Source: Aromatoleum diolicum (GTDB lineage: Bacteria > Pseudomonadota > Gammaproteobacteria > Burkholderiales > Rhodocyclaceae). Taken from it: DNA of 42,647 bases. Made by a program: the position numbers and the translations under genes. The DNA is taken from NCBI RefSeq assembly GCF_012910955.1, contig NZ_WTVQ01000042.1:1-42647 (forward strand), read 5' to 3'. The notes beneath the pieces were generated by a model. That model had not been told where the DNA came from and ran no database searches. It was given only the letters and a program-made list of their open reading frames with translations. Positions 1 through 7,156 of the stretch are shown here, piece by piece (positions within the stretch are counted from its first letter, which is position 1; each line of letters opens with the position of its first letter).

Positions 1-62
1 TCCAGCCTCTCGGGCAGCAGCGCCTCCTGTGTGCGGCTCTGACCTTCGACGAAGCGCTTCAT
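1..62 (-). CDS. IS1182-family transposase, 5' fragment running off the window
   Basis: Read on the minus strand from the ATG at 60-62, the first 20 codons begin MKRFVEGQSRTQ and continue with LLPERL. This is the usual N-terminus of IS1182-family (IS5-like DDE) transposases. Only the start is present; the rest lies beyond base 1. The AT-rich stretch at 63-125 is the IS end and should contain its terminal inverted repeat and promoter. The same fragment occurs in opposite orientation at 42586-42647. Confidence 0.8.
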   Translation of the reverse strand, partial: MKRFVEGQSRTQEALLPERL

Positions 63-127
63 GGTCACTGATCACGCTGATAACAATGCAGATATCATAC
101 AACATCGACCGTTTTTACACAGCCTCG
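1..127. repeat. Terminal inverted repeat, left copy (IS1182-like 5' end)
   Basis: These 127 bases are the exact reverse complement of 42521-42647, and identity stops at base 128. The repeat holds the first codons of an IS1182-type transposase and its upstream end. An exact 127-base overlap at both window ends also fits an assembly contig cut at a repeat with k = 127. So the IS is real, but the repeat length may be an assembly property. Confidence 0.95.
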
Positions 128-1221
128 ACCATCAGCCGACCGAACCGGTGCAGGCCGGCGGTAAAGGGCTGCTGCAAGGGCACGAAGAAATTCCACGGCC
201 AGAACTGGCCGCCATGGGTGTGGCCGGAAAGCTGGAGATCGAAGCCGGCTGTTTCGGCAGTCGTTGCCGAGCGTGGCTGGTGAGCGAGGAGGATGCGCAG
301 CAGATCGGGCGGGCTGCCGGCCAGCGCCGCAACCGGATCGCTGGCCTGCGCGGCATCAAACGCGCCTGCCGAAAAATCGGTCACCCCGGCCAGAACGAAG
401 CGGGCACCACGGTGGGCGACGACGACGTGGCGGTTGTGCAGCCCGCGCAGTCCGATACGCTCGAATTCGCGCATCCAGGTCGCGGCACCGGAATAGTATT
501 CGTGGTTGCCGGTCACGATATAGCTGCCATGTCGGCTCTGCAGGCCACCCAGCGGCGCGGTATGGGTGCGCAATTGCTCGACGCTGCCATCGACCACGTC
601 GCCGGTAATGGCGACGAGATCGGCATCGAGCTGATTGACGCGCTCGACAATGGCCTGGACGTATTCGCGCTTGATCGTCGGCCCGACGTGAATGTCGCTG
701 AGCTGGACGATAGTGAATCCGGCCAGTTCCTTCGGCAGATTGCCCAGTGGGATATCCACGCGGACGACGCGGGCCAACTGTCGCGCATTGACGTAGCCGA
801 CCAGGGTGAACAGGCTGGCCAGCCCCAGGACGGCGATTGCCGTGGGCTCTGTCAGTGACGGTGTGTCGGCGATCAGCAGGATGACATCGCGGAGCACGGT
901 CAGCACCAGCACTGAGGAAAACAAGCCCATGGCCAGACTGCCCCACCAGGTGAGCCGGTCAGCCAGCGCCTGACGCGCCACGACGAAGCGACCGAGCAGG
1001 CCGAGCGGCACGAGGCAGGAGGAAACCACCAATCCGCCAACGGCCAGTGCCAGGCCGGCAGCGCTGAGGTCGAGGGCCGGCAGCAGACGCCAGCCGATGT
1101 ACGCATGCAGGCCACCGATGAGCGGCAGAATACGCCAGAGGGCGCGACGCAAGCGGCTCGGCAGGACATTCTGGCCAGACGACGGACGGTGTTCGGTTCG
1201 GGTCTGGGACATGGGGCGCAT
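115..1221 (-). pseudogene. Metallophosphoesterase, membrane-anchored, C-terminus cut by IS
   Basis: The protein has several hydrophobic segments in its first ~150 residues, followed by a calcineurin-like phosphoesterase domain. All core metal-ligand motifs are visible in order: SDIHVG, GDVVDG, GNHEYY, LAHQP and SGHTHGGQ. This matches the YkuE/COG1408 type of membrane phosphoesterase. The gene-derived reading stops at about base 128 after GRLMV; the IS then supplies three codons and a stop at 115. Family members continue about 30 residues with a strand and a GxGYWGPP-like loop, so the end is lost. Starts at 1221 or 1212 are both possible; both lie just after the stop of the upstream membrane-protein gene, so it ends a three-gene unit with the sigma factor. 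The loss of the last strand probably impairs folding. Confidence 0.8.
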
Positions 1222-1234
1222 TTCGTCTTTGGCC

Positions 1235-1630
1235 TCAGGCGTTGGAAGAGGATTTGTCGCCGGTGTCGCCACCGTTCCCCGATGCTTCGGCCTTGTCCGA
1301 AGAACCGCAGTTGGCCCAGCGGCCAAAGCGCCCCTTGAGCTGTTGGCGCTCTTCCGGCGTCAGGCTTTCCCCGTGCGCCTGGCGCTCCCGCCAATGGCCA
1401 TGGCAGCCGCCCCGCAGGCCGCCGAAGAGAATCCGGCTGAGGAGCAGCACCCCAACTGCCTGCCAGTAGCCGATGCGTGCGACGCCAGCAAACAGGTCGG
1501 GCAGCAGCGCATTCCACAACTGCATGACGATCCAGCTGACGGCGCCAATGCCGGCCACCGCCAGCAGGCCGATCTTGATGCAGCGCGAAGCGCCGTCGGA
1601 TCCTTCAGTAGCGCATTTCATCATGCTCAT
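1235..1630 (-). CDS. Small membrane protein of ECF sigma operon
   Basis: A 131-residue protein with two hydrophobic segments, around residues 19-38 and 48-70, and a hydrophilic tail rich in Gly, Ser, Asp and Lys. It contains LTPEERQQLKGRFGRW, an amphipathic helix seen in small membrane proteins encoded beside ECF sigma factors. It starts 7 bases after the sigma-factor stop, so the two are almost certainly co-transcribed. No zinc-binding anti-sigma motif (HxxxCxxC) is visible, so an anti-sigma role is only a guess from position. Its exact function is not recognised. Confidence 0.7.
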   Translation of the reverse strand: MSMMKCATEGSDGASRCIKIGLLAVAGIGAVSWIVMQLWNALLPDLFAGVARIGYWQAVGVLLLSRILFGGLRGGCHGHWRERQAHGESLTPEERQQLKGRFGRWANCGSSDKAEASGNGGDTGDKSSSNA

Positions 1631-1637
1631 TTCCGAT

Positions 1638-2201
1638 TCAAGTTTGTTCGTCGTAAAGGGGCTGGAGGCGGTCGCGCAGGTGCAGGACCGCTTGCCGCTT
1701 CCAGCCGAGCAAGGTATTCAGGGGGACGCCGCTTTCGGCCGCCATTTCCTTGAAGCTGCGACCATCGATCTCGTGGGCGATGAAGGTGTCGCGCGGCCCG
1801 GGCGGCAGCTCGTCGAGCGCCGCCGCGATGGCATCAAGCCACAGACGACGCAGATGCGCCGCCTCGGGGCCGCCATCGCTCGCCGGCATGGCGTCTTCCA
1901 GCCAATGCGTCGCCCTGTCGTCCGCCTCGCCCTCCTCCGGCCCTGCGGGCGGCAAGGGTTCTTCGCGTCGTTTGCGAAAACGGTCCACGATGCGATTGCG
2001 CGCCACCCGAAACAGCCAGGCACCGACCTGCTCGATCGGTTCCGGCAAGCGCCAGGCCTCGACCAGTTCGAAAAAGACATCCTGCAGGATGTCCTCCGCC
2101 TCGCCCTGATCGGGCACGCGCTGACGAATGAAGCTTCCCAGTCGCCCCCTTTCGCGGGCAATGGTTTCAGTCAGGCTTCGGTTCTGCTCGGCCATCAGCA
2201 T
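1638..2201 (-). CDS. ECF-type RNA polymerase sigma factor
   Basis: This is a sigma-70 family protein with only regions 2 and 4, typical of extracytoplasmic-function sigma factors. Region 2 contains AEDILQDVFFELVEAW and GAWLFRVARNRIVDRFRKRR (core binding and -10 recognition). Region 4 contains LDELPPGPRDTFIAHEIDGRSF and a helix-turn-helix around SGVPLNTLLGWKRQAV (-35 recognition). About 187 residues from the ATG at 2201; starts at 2195, 2243 or 2264 are also open. It heads the unit sigma, membrane protein, metallophosphoesterase. ECF factors usually autoregulate their operon, so a cognate promoter would lie upstream in 2202-2380. Which ECF group it belongs to cannot be told by eye. Confidence 0.88.
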   Translation of the reverse strand: MLMAEQNRSLTETIARERGRLGSFIRQRVPDQGEAEDILQDVFFELVEAWRLPEPIEQVGAWLFRVARNRIVDRFRKRREEPLPPAGPEEGEADDRATHWLEDAMPASDGGPEAAHLRRLWLDAIAAALDELPPGPRDTFIAHEIDGRSFKEMAAESGVPLNTLLGWKRQAVLHLRDRLQPLYDEQT

Positions 2202-2359
2202 GGTCTCTTCGCAGGGCAGAGGAAGGGAGAACGATGTGTCCATGCCTGGGTAGACGAACGCCAAGCATGGATATTGTGGGGTGGTGAAAAGATAGTTGGC
2301 GCAGTGCTCATGTGCCCGCGGTCAGGAAGTCCCTGTCGCCGGCCGCATTCCCGGCAGCA

Positions 2360-2414
2360 ATGATTGCCGTGACACTTTCTTCTATAATGGAGATCACTTT
2401 ATAGGAAGCGGGCA
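2360..2414 (+). promoter_or_regulatory. Candidate promoter/operator of RES-Xre operon
   Basis: A perfect -10 hexamer TATAAT sits at 2383-2388, 27 bases before the antitoxin ATG. No strong -35 is visible. The -10 belongs to a loose dyad, TATAA then TTATA around GGAGATCAC, and the word CACTTT occurs on both sides of it (2373 and 2395). That is a plausible place for an autorepressing antitoxin to bind. The region is clearly richer in AT than its surroundings. Confidence 0.45.
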
Positions 2415-3170
2415 ATGGAGAAACTTCTTTCTGCTACGAAGCTGCGCAAGCGACAGGCGGCCACGGCATTGCGAGCCATGGGGGTTCGCGCAGCCGGAGG
2501 CTACAAGCCCCTGCGCCCGCGGACGAAGATCACCCGCCCAGCTCCGCTCGCTAACGAGGTCGATGAATTTCTCGGTCAGCTCGAAAGCCGGGTCGAGGAG
2601 GTCGTGGCGCACGCCGCTGCCGAGCTCGAGTCACGCATGGCCGAGATCCTGACGGCATGGACCGATCGTCTGCCCGGGGGCGATCTCCGCGGTGGAGCCC
2701 GTGATCCGGACGTGGGGCAGGCAATCGACGCCCGCATGCGCGACCTCGCTGATGCGGGGCCGACCCTCGAGCAGCATCGCGATGCGAACGCCCGGCTCCG
2801 CGCCGAATTCATGGTCCGCTCCCCTGGCTGGACGGCGGCGGAGGTCGCCGAGTTCGCCCAGTCGCGGGCACGCAACCGCAATGCCTTGGCATCCCGCTGG
2901 GCTGGCGAGAAACGGATTTTCGGCGTGCTGAGCGATCGGGTCACGCTGTTTCCGTCCTTCCAGTTCAACTCCGATACGCGCCAGCCCTACCCCGAGGTGC
3001 GGGACGTCATCAGCGCCCTCGAATCGGACTATGAGGGCTGGTCACTGGCGATCTGGTTCATCACGTCCAACGACTGGCTCGAGGGTCGGGCGCCGCTGGA
3101 CTGCTGGTCCGCCGACCGCGCCGCGGTCGTGGTGGCGGCGCAGAGCGAGCAGGCGATGTTCTGTGCCTGA
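2415..3170 (+). CDS. Xre/MbcA/ParS-type antitoxin of RES toxin
   Basis: A 251-residue protein whose C-terminal ~90 residues match the toxin-binding domain of MbcA/ParS/Xre antitoxins. The stretch FPSFQFNSDTRQPYPEVRDV is followed by GWSLAIWFITSNDWLEGRAPLDCW and a final helix with AAVVVAAQSEQ. The central ~120 residues are Ala/Glu-rich and helical, and a helix-turn-helix fits WTAAEVAEFAQSRARNRNALASRW. It probably neutralises the downstream RES toxin and represses the operon. The basic N-terminal ~45 residues are longer than in most relatives. The RES gene starts inside its last codons, so translation is likely coupled. Confidence 0.82.
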   Translation: MEKLLSATKLRKRQAATALRAMGVRAAGGYKPLRPRTKITRPAPLANEVDEFLGQLESRVEEVVAHAAAELESRMAEILTAWTDRLPGGDLRGGARDPDVGQAIDARMRDLADAGPTLEQHRDANARLRAEFMVRSPGWTAAEVAEFAQSRARNRNALASRWAGEKRIFGVLSDRVTLFPSFQFNSDTRQPYPEVRDVISALESDYEGWSLAIWFITSNDWLEGRAPLDCWSADRAAVVVAAQSEQAMFCA

Positions 3171-3834
3171 GCGGCGGACGGCATGCGTGCCGGAGCCGCC
3201 GGCCGTGGCTGAGGTCCCGCGGCTCACACTGCAACGGGAAACCTGGACAACAGACGCCCTCATTCACCGCATCCATCGCACGGACGTTCCGCCCCAGCGC
3301 TTCAATCCGGGGGACGGACGCGGGCGCTTCCACCCCCTCGTCACCTTGTCGCCCCCGACGCGTGCGATCCCGACGCTCTACGGCGGCAGCTCGCTCATCG
3401 GGGCGCTGTGCGAAACGCTGTTTCGGCTCGAACCGGCCAATCATCGCGGGCCGTTTCCGGTACCGAAGAAGCGCGCCCTCCAGTTCGCCTATGCGACGCT
3501 TCGGCCGACCCGCAGCTTGAATCTGCTCGCGCTCAAGGGTGACAACCTGCGGGCCTTGGGACTGATGCGCTCGCAGCTTCTCGAGCCGGGACCGGCACAC
3601 TATGCCCGCACCGCCCCCTGGGCCTCAACGCTCCATGCGGCCTGCCCTGACGCGGACGGCCTGATCTGGCGATCGCGCCAGCACGACGAAAGCCAATGTC
3701 TGGTGCTCTTCGGCGACCGCGTCCGCGAGGCAGAGCTGGTCGTCGCCGACAGGACGAGCTTCGAGCCGCCGCCCGGGTGGCAGACACTGCTCGCCGCGGC
3801 CGCGCAGGCGGGCTTCATCATCACCGAGAGCTGA
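3163..3834 (+). CDS. RES-domain toxin (NAD+-degrading family)
   Basis: This has a RES domain, named for conserved Arg, Glu and Ser residues. Members of RES-Xre toxin-antitoxin modules deplete or transfer NAD+. The sequence shows the RFNPGDGRGRFHP region, the LYGGSSLIGALCETLFR helix with the conserved Tyr and Glu, and a C-terminal LFGDRVREAELVV strand. The best start is the GTG at 3163, which overlaps the antitoxin stop by 8 bases; GTG codons at 3187 and 3205 are alternatives. It is convergent with ssb. The pair sits beside ssb, where related ICEs normally carry topB, so it looks like cargo that stabilises the element. Toxicity is inferred from the family. Confidence 0.85.
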   Translation: MPERRTACVPEPPAVAEVPRLTLQRETWTTDALIHRIHRTDVPPQRFNPGDGRGRFHPLVTLSPPTRAIPTLYGGSSLIGALCETLFRLEPANHRGPFPVPKKRALQFAYATLRPTRSLNLLALKGDNLRALGLMRSQLLEPGPAHYARTAPWASTLHAACPDADGLIWRSRQHDESQCLVLFGDRVREAELVVADRTSFEPPPGWQTLLAAAAQAGFIITES

Positions 3835-3842
3835 AATGCGTT

Positions 3843-3881
3843 TTCGCGGGGTCGGTTGTGACTGGCCGACCTAAGCGCGAA
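3843..3881. terminator. Stem-loop between convergent toxin and ssb genes
   Basis: TTCGCG then GGTCGG on the left pair with CCGACC then CGCGAA on the right. They form an interrupted stem of 12 pairs around a 10-base loop (3856-3865). It lies in the 70-base gap between two convergent genes and could end transcription from either side, although no U-tract follows it. Confidence 0.45.
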
Positions 3882-3904
3882 CAGGATGAGACAGTGGTAA
3901 TGGT

Positions 3905-4321
3905 TTACGTGGCGTCGGCAGCCGCCTCGCTCGTGGAGCCCGCGAGCTCGCGCTTGGGCTTGAAGTCGGCGCGCTCGACCCGGCCCAGGCACAGCGTGAC
4001 GTCGTCAGCGGTCACCTGGAAGCCGGGCACCTTGTCGGGGGCGCCCTCCGGCGAGTACATGAACTGCTTGAGGACGCCTTCGACCTGGACGCGCGCGCCT
4101 CGCCGCAGCACGCGCGCGGCGTCTTCGCCGCGCTGGCCCCACAACGACACGCTCATCCAGAATCCGCCGACCTGCTGATACTCGTCGTTGGCCTGGTCGT
4201 AAGCGTAGTCGTCGAAGAACATGCGCATCTCGGCGACGACCTCGTCCACGCCATTGACGGGGACGTGCTTGAGAATGGGCGTGTCGCCGAGATTGCCTTT
4301 CCCGCGAAATACGTTCGGCAT
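3905..4321 (-). CDS. ssb: ICE single-stranded DNA-binding protein
   Basis: A 138-residue OB-fold protein of the ICE-encoded SSB type. Characteristic parts are GGFWMSVSLWGQRGEDAARVLRRGARVQVEG, the core strands, and the ending VTLCLGRVERADFKPK. The tail ends AAADAT and lacks the acidic DDDIPF tip of chromosomal SSB, so it may not recruit the usual SSB partners. The ATG at 4321 was chosen because AAGGAG lies 6 bases upstream; a longer reading frame extends to 4375 without a site. It is the last gene of the minus-strand block that begins near 12296. It should protect single-stranded ICE DNA during rolling-circle replication and transfer. The usual next gene, topB, is absent. Confidence 0.88.
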   Translation of the reverse strand: MPNVFRGKGNLGDTPILKHVPVNGVDEVVAEMRMFFDDYAYDQANDEYQQVGGFWMSVSLWGQRGEDAARVLRRGARVQVEGVLKQFMYSPEGAPDKVPGFQVTADDVTLCLGRVERADFKPKRELAGSTSEAAADAT

Positions 4322-4389
4322 GTTGTACTCCTTGGCGTCGAGGTGGAACACGACGATGGCCGACGCCGGTGCCACGGTCGTGCGGAATA

Positions 4390-4830
4390 CTACAGATCTC
4401 GCTGCCAGGCATGCTTTAGGGCGAGGCGTGCCTCGATTTCGCGTTGATTGAGCTCGATGGCGCGCTGGTGGGTGCGCTCATACCACTCGCGCAGCGCCCC
4501 GGGGAGTTGGGCGAAACGGGTGTGGATTGCGTTCCACGGGATGTGGCCGGCGCGGGGGCCTGCCGCACGCCAGCGCAGTTGCACCTGCCCGGTCGCAGTG
4601 CGCCGGTGGAGCGCGAGGTAGAAGGTGCGCCCCCGCACGCGCCGAGTCAGCCTCGACAGGTCATCTTGCGCGCGGTGAATCCGGTCAACCCTCGCGGCCG
4701 CTAGCCGCACCTCGGTCGGGGCTTCGCCCCTACCCGTAAAGGCCTTTGCGTCACGCTCCTGTTGACGCGCCGGTGTGTCGTCGCACGTGCTGGTGGTTGC
4801 CGCACGATCCGGAGTATTGGATTGCGCCAT
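4390..4830 (-). CDS. DUF3158 family ICE protein
   Basis: A 146-residue basic protein encoded directly upstream of ssb. The recognisable part runs from about residue 50: VDRIHRAQDDLSRLTRRVRGRTFYLALHRR, then QVQLRWRAAG and a helical end. Such proteins sit between the PFL_4669-family gene and ssb in PFGI-1-class elements and are known as DUF3158. Their biochemical role is unknown; the basic charge would suit nucleic-acid contact. The ATG at 4830 has a GAGGA ribosome site close by and lies 17 bases after the previous stop. The first 45 residues are low in complexity and poorly conserved in look. Confidence 0.7.
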   Translation of the reverse strand: MAQSNTPDRAATTSTCDDTPARQQERDAKAFTGRGEAPTEVRLAAARVDRIHRAQDDLSRLTRRVRGRTFYLALHRRTATGQVQLRWRAAGPRAGHIPWNAIHTRFAQLPGALREWYERTHQRAIELNQREIEARLALKHAWQRDL

Positions 4831-4847
4831 ATCCTCACTACTCGCAA

Positions 4848-5993
4848 TCAGTCGACCAGGCCCTCATCAGTTGGCTCATCGACAGTTGCGCCACTTTCCT
4901 GATTGATTGCCGCAAGCTCCTTAGCCACGCGCTCGAGCATCACCTTCTCCGTGTCCGAGATTGAGACACGGCGCTGGGAGTGTCGTGAGACTTGCAGGCC
5001 GGCATAGATGCCGGGCGGCACAGTGCCAAAAATGCCGCTGACGGCTGCGACACGTCTTTGGGCATTGGTGTCGGCTCCCGGCAAGAAGTCAGTGCGGCTG
5101 AGCGGCAGCAATTCGGGTTTGGTGAGCCACGTCTCGAACCGGATGAACTCCTCGAAAGCGGCACGCATCGGACGGGTGAACTGCCGGATCGCATCGTGCT
5201 CCTGCTTGTCGGAGAAGATGGCTTTGCGTCCGAGTGTCTTGACGACCCGGACGTAGTAGTCGAATTCGACGATCAACTCGGCAATCGCATATCCGTAGGG
5301 GCTGCGGAACCCAAGTTCCAGAACTTTCGGTTCGCGCGACTTGAGAATCGCAAAGCCGAGACCTTTGTCTGCTTTCTTCTTGATTGCAGCGTCGAAGATC
5401 TGGGTTTGGTGATCCAGTCCCCGTCGCAATTCAGGGATGCGGTTATCGGCGCGCAGGAGCGCCCAATCGGCATAAGGGTTATTGTTGCGGGTCAGCGTCC
5501 AGAGCGCCTTGAGGCTGGATGCAACCCGCTTGCCTCCGGGAATTGCGTTGTACTTTCCCGCCGGGTCCCGTCGGCGCCCCATGAACATTCGAAATCCTTC
5601 CTTCGTGTGCAGCGTCATCGTGTCGATGCCGTCGTCGACCAAGCCGCCGAGGTCGCGGAGCTGGCTCGCAACGCTTGCCGCGACGACATGGTCCGCGCCA
5701 TTGGTGACCCGATAATCCGCCTCCATCTGCTTCAGCTTGTCGCAGCGCTGAAGGTAGAGCTCATAACGTGGCCAACGCGGATCGGTCGGATCCGGATCCT
5801 CCGAATCGATAAGGTCGAGGAGTTTCCCCCGCTCCTTCGCGATGCTGTACCGATCGTCAAACGGCGAAGTGTCATCGGTCTCGAAGGGAATCGATGTACC
5901 ACCGGGAAAGATCGGATCCATGAGGCCTGGTTGGCTTGATGGGAGCTCTGCGGAGCGGACGAGCGGGGGAATAATCGAATTGGGCGAGGCCAT
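4848..5993 (-). CDS. ICE protein, PFL_4669 family (TIGR03761)
   Basis: A 381-residue cytoplasmic protein that matches the PFL_4669 family of integrating conjugative elements. The family-typical centre reads HTKEGFRMFMGRRRDP, GGKRVASSLKALWTLTRNNNPYADWALL, then FRSPYGYAIAELIVEFDYYVRVVKTL. No catalytic motif is evident and the function is unknown; its fixed place beside parB, DUF2857 and ssb points to replication or maintenance of the excised circle. The ATG at 5993 follows GAGGGAAC by a good distance; the frame stays open further upstream but overlaps the previous gene. The C-terminus is acidic. Confidence 0.82.
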   Translation of the reverse strand: MASPNSIIPPLVRSAELPSSQPGLMDPIFPGGTSIPFETDDTSPFDDRYSIAKERGKLLDLIDSEDPDPTDPRWPRYELYLQRCDKLKQMEADYRVTNGADHVVAASVASQLRDLGGLVDDGIDTMTLHTKEGFRMFMGRRRDPAGKYNAIPGGKRVASSLKALWTLTRNNNPYADWALLRADNRIPELRRGLDHQTQIFDAAIKKKADKGLGFAILKSREPKVLELGFRSPYGYAIAELIVEFDYYVRVVKTLGRKAIFSDKQEHDAIRQFTRPMRAAFEEFIRFETWLTKPELLPLSRTDFLPGADTNAQRRVAAVSGIFGTVPPGIYAGLQVSRHSQRRVSISDTEKVMLERVAKELAAINQESGATVDEPTDEGLVD

Positions 5994-6004
5994 GAGACGT
6001 TCCC

Positions 6005-6601
6005 TCACGTAACGTGGGTTGAAGTGGCCGCTCCTGCGTCCGGGACGTCGTGGAGGCGGGAGAGCGCTGGAATCGGCGTGAAGCCGGGGATGAACTCGGC
6101 ATCCGGGAGCGGGCCGCGCAACAGCTGGCGCAGTGCCGACACATTCACCTGGTATGCGGCCGTTGCACGTGGAATCTTCTTGCTGGTGATCAGGCAACTC
6201 TGTTCGAGACGTTGCAGGGCGCGCTGGACCACTTGATGACCGAGCTGGGTGCATGAGGACAACGTGCGGCTTGAGATGCGCACCGATGTTCGATCGGCCG
6301 ATCGCCAGAGCAGCGCCAGCAGAACCGCGGTGGCGGGATAGTCGCCGTTCAAACGCACGAGGACGTCGAGCGTGATCTGTTGCTCGGTTGTCGCAGGCGC
6401 AGGCCCTTGATCTGGACCTGATGAATCCACCGGAAAAGGTTTTTTCGCTGGCTCGATTGAATCCACCGGAAATGCATTTACTACTGAGTCGTTTGAATCC
6501 AGGTGATGCGTTTGCGTGGAGAACCGATCAGCATCCGCAGGGGGCGTCTCCGATGCGGGCGACTCAAGCTGTCTCACAGTCGTCGAATTCGTGGACGACA
6601 T
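6005..6601 (-). CDS. Winged-helix ICE protein with 12-residue repeats
   Basis: A 198-residue protein with a disordered N-terminal half and a winged-helix half. Residues ~80-165 read as wHTH: YPATAVLLALLWRSADRTSVRISSRTL, then VVQRALQRLEQSCLITSKKI and a basic wing. It holds the position that STY4528-type replication proteins occupy in related ICEs, but it is about half their length, so the link is positional. The linker contains three 12-residue repeats, with VDS or LDS at the start and FP at the end of the first two. It overlaps the end of the DUF2857 gene by 38 bases. A TTG start at 6616 is also possible. It probably binds DNA. Confidence 0.6.
   Translation of the reverse strand: MSSTNSTTVRQLESPASETPPADADRFSTQTHHLDSNDSVVNAFPVDSIEPAKKPFPVDSSGPDQGPAPATTEQQITLDVLVRLNGDYPATAVLLALLWRSADRTSVRISSRTLSSCTQLGHQVVQRALQRLEQSCLITSKKIPRATAAYQVNVSALRQLLRGPLPDAEFIPGFTPIPALSRLHDVPDAGAATSTHVT
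6423..6501. repeat. Three direct repeats, period 36 bp
   Basis: The word GAATCCACCGGAAA occurs at 6423-6436 and 6459-6472, and GAATCCA recurs at 6495-6501. The starts are exactly 36 bases apart. In the overlapping gene this encodes 12-residue tandem repeats. Spaced repeats of this kind can also act as iterons or protein-binding sites. Confidence 0.7.
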
Positions 6602-7118
6602 ACCAGAGCGTCGCAATTGAAAGATCGGGAAAGACGTAATGCAACTCCACGTACTGCCGCTGCGGCGGGTAGTTGCTGGAAATTCGGGACCACGCCTGCT
6701 GCACGGCCTCTCGGACCTCCGGTTTCGGGAGGGGAGGACGACCTCGCGCCTGGGGCTCTGGACACAGCAAGGCGCGCTGCTCGCGGATCTGCTCCATCGT
6801 CATCTTGAACAGATGCACCAGCAGTTGAGGATGAGCGCCATGCTGAACGTGATACTCCATCAGTTGCCGAGATTCCGTGATCGCTTCGTGCCGGCGATAG
6901 GCGGCCTCGAGGGTTGCCGGCGCGAAGTGAACGGACACATCGAGCTGGGGCATGCCGGCGATCGCGTTGAGATCTCTCACCGAGGCCGTGCGTAGCGTAT
7001 CCAGGAGGTCCGGACTCAGGCCCGCATCGAGCAGTGTCTCGACCTCACCCATGTCAAGTAGATGAATGAGGTGGGACAGCAAGGCAACCCGTAGTTGTTC
7101 ACTCTTTATCGGGATCAT
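6564..7118 (-). CDS. DUF2857 family ICE protein
   Basis: A 184-residue protein matching DUF2857. The features are LLSHLIHLLDMGEVETLLDAGLSPDLLDTLR near the start and a paired helical core. A C-terminal part reads RRPPL-like linker, VQQAWSRISSNYPPQRQYVELHYVFPDLSIATLWYVVHEFD, resembling a DNA-binding helix-turn-helix. The family is confined to conjugative elements and islands and sits next to parB; by analogy with FlhC-like folds it may be a regulator, but that is uncertain. The ATG at 7118 is preceded by a G-rich stretch and lies 38 bases after parB. Its end overlaps the next gene. Confidence 0.75.
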   Translation of the reverse strand: MIPIKSEQLRVALLSHLIHLLDMGEVETLLDAGLSPDLLDTLRTASVRDLNAIAGMPQLDVSVHFAPATLEAAYRRHEAITESRQLMEYHVQHGAHPQLLVHLFKMTMEQIREQRALLCPEPQARGRPPLPKPEVREAVQQAWSRISSNYPPQRQYVELHYVFPDLSIATLWYVVHEFDDCETA

Positions 7119-7156
7119 CCCGCTACCCCAATTCCTGTGGAACCGCCGGGAGCGGC

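Noticed and set aside
61-858. 265-codon plus-strand frame across the metallophosphoesterase region
   Set aside because: It is antisense to a gene with clear phosphoesterase motifs and has no recognisable protein content.
6423-6501. 36-bp periodic repeats as a CRISPR array
   Set aside because: Only 7-14 bases repeat, just three units exist, and they encode a peptide repeat inside an open gene.
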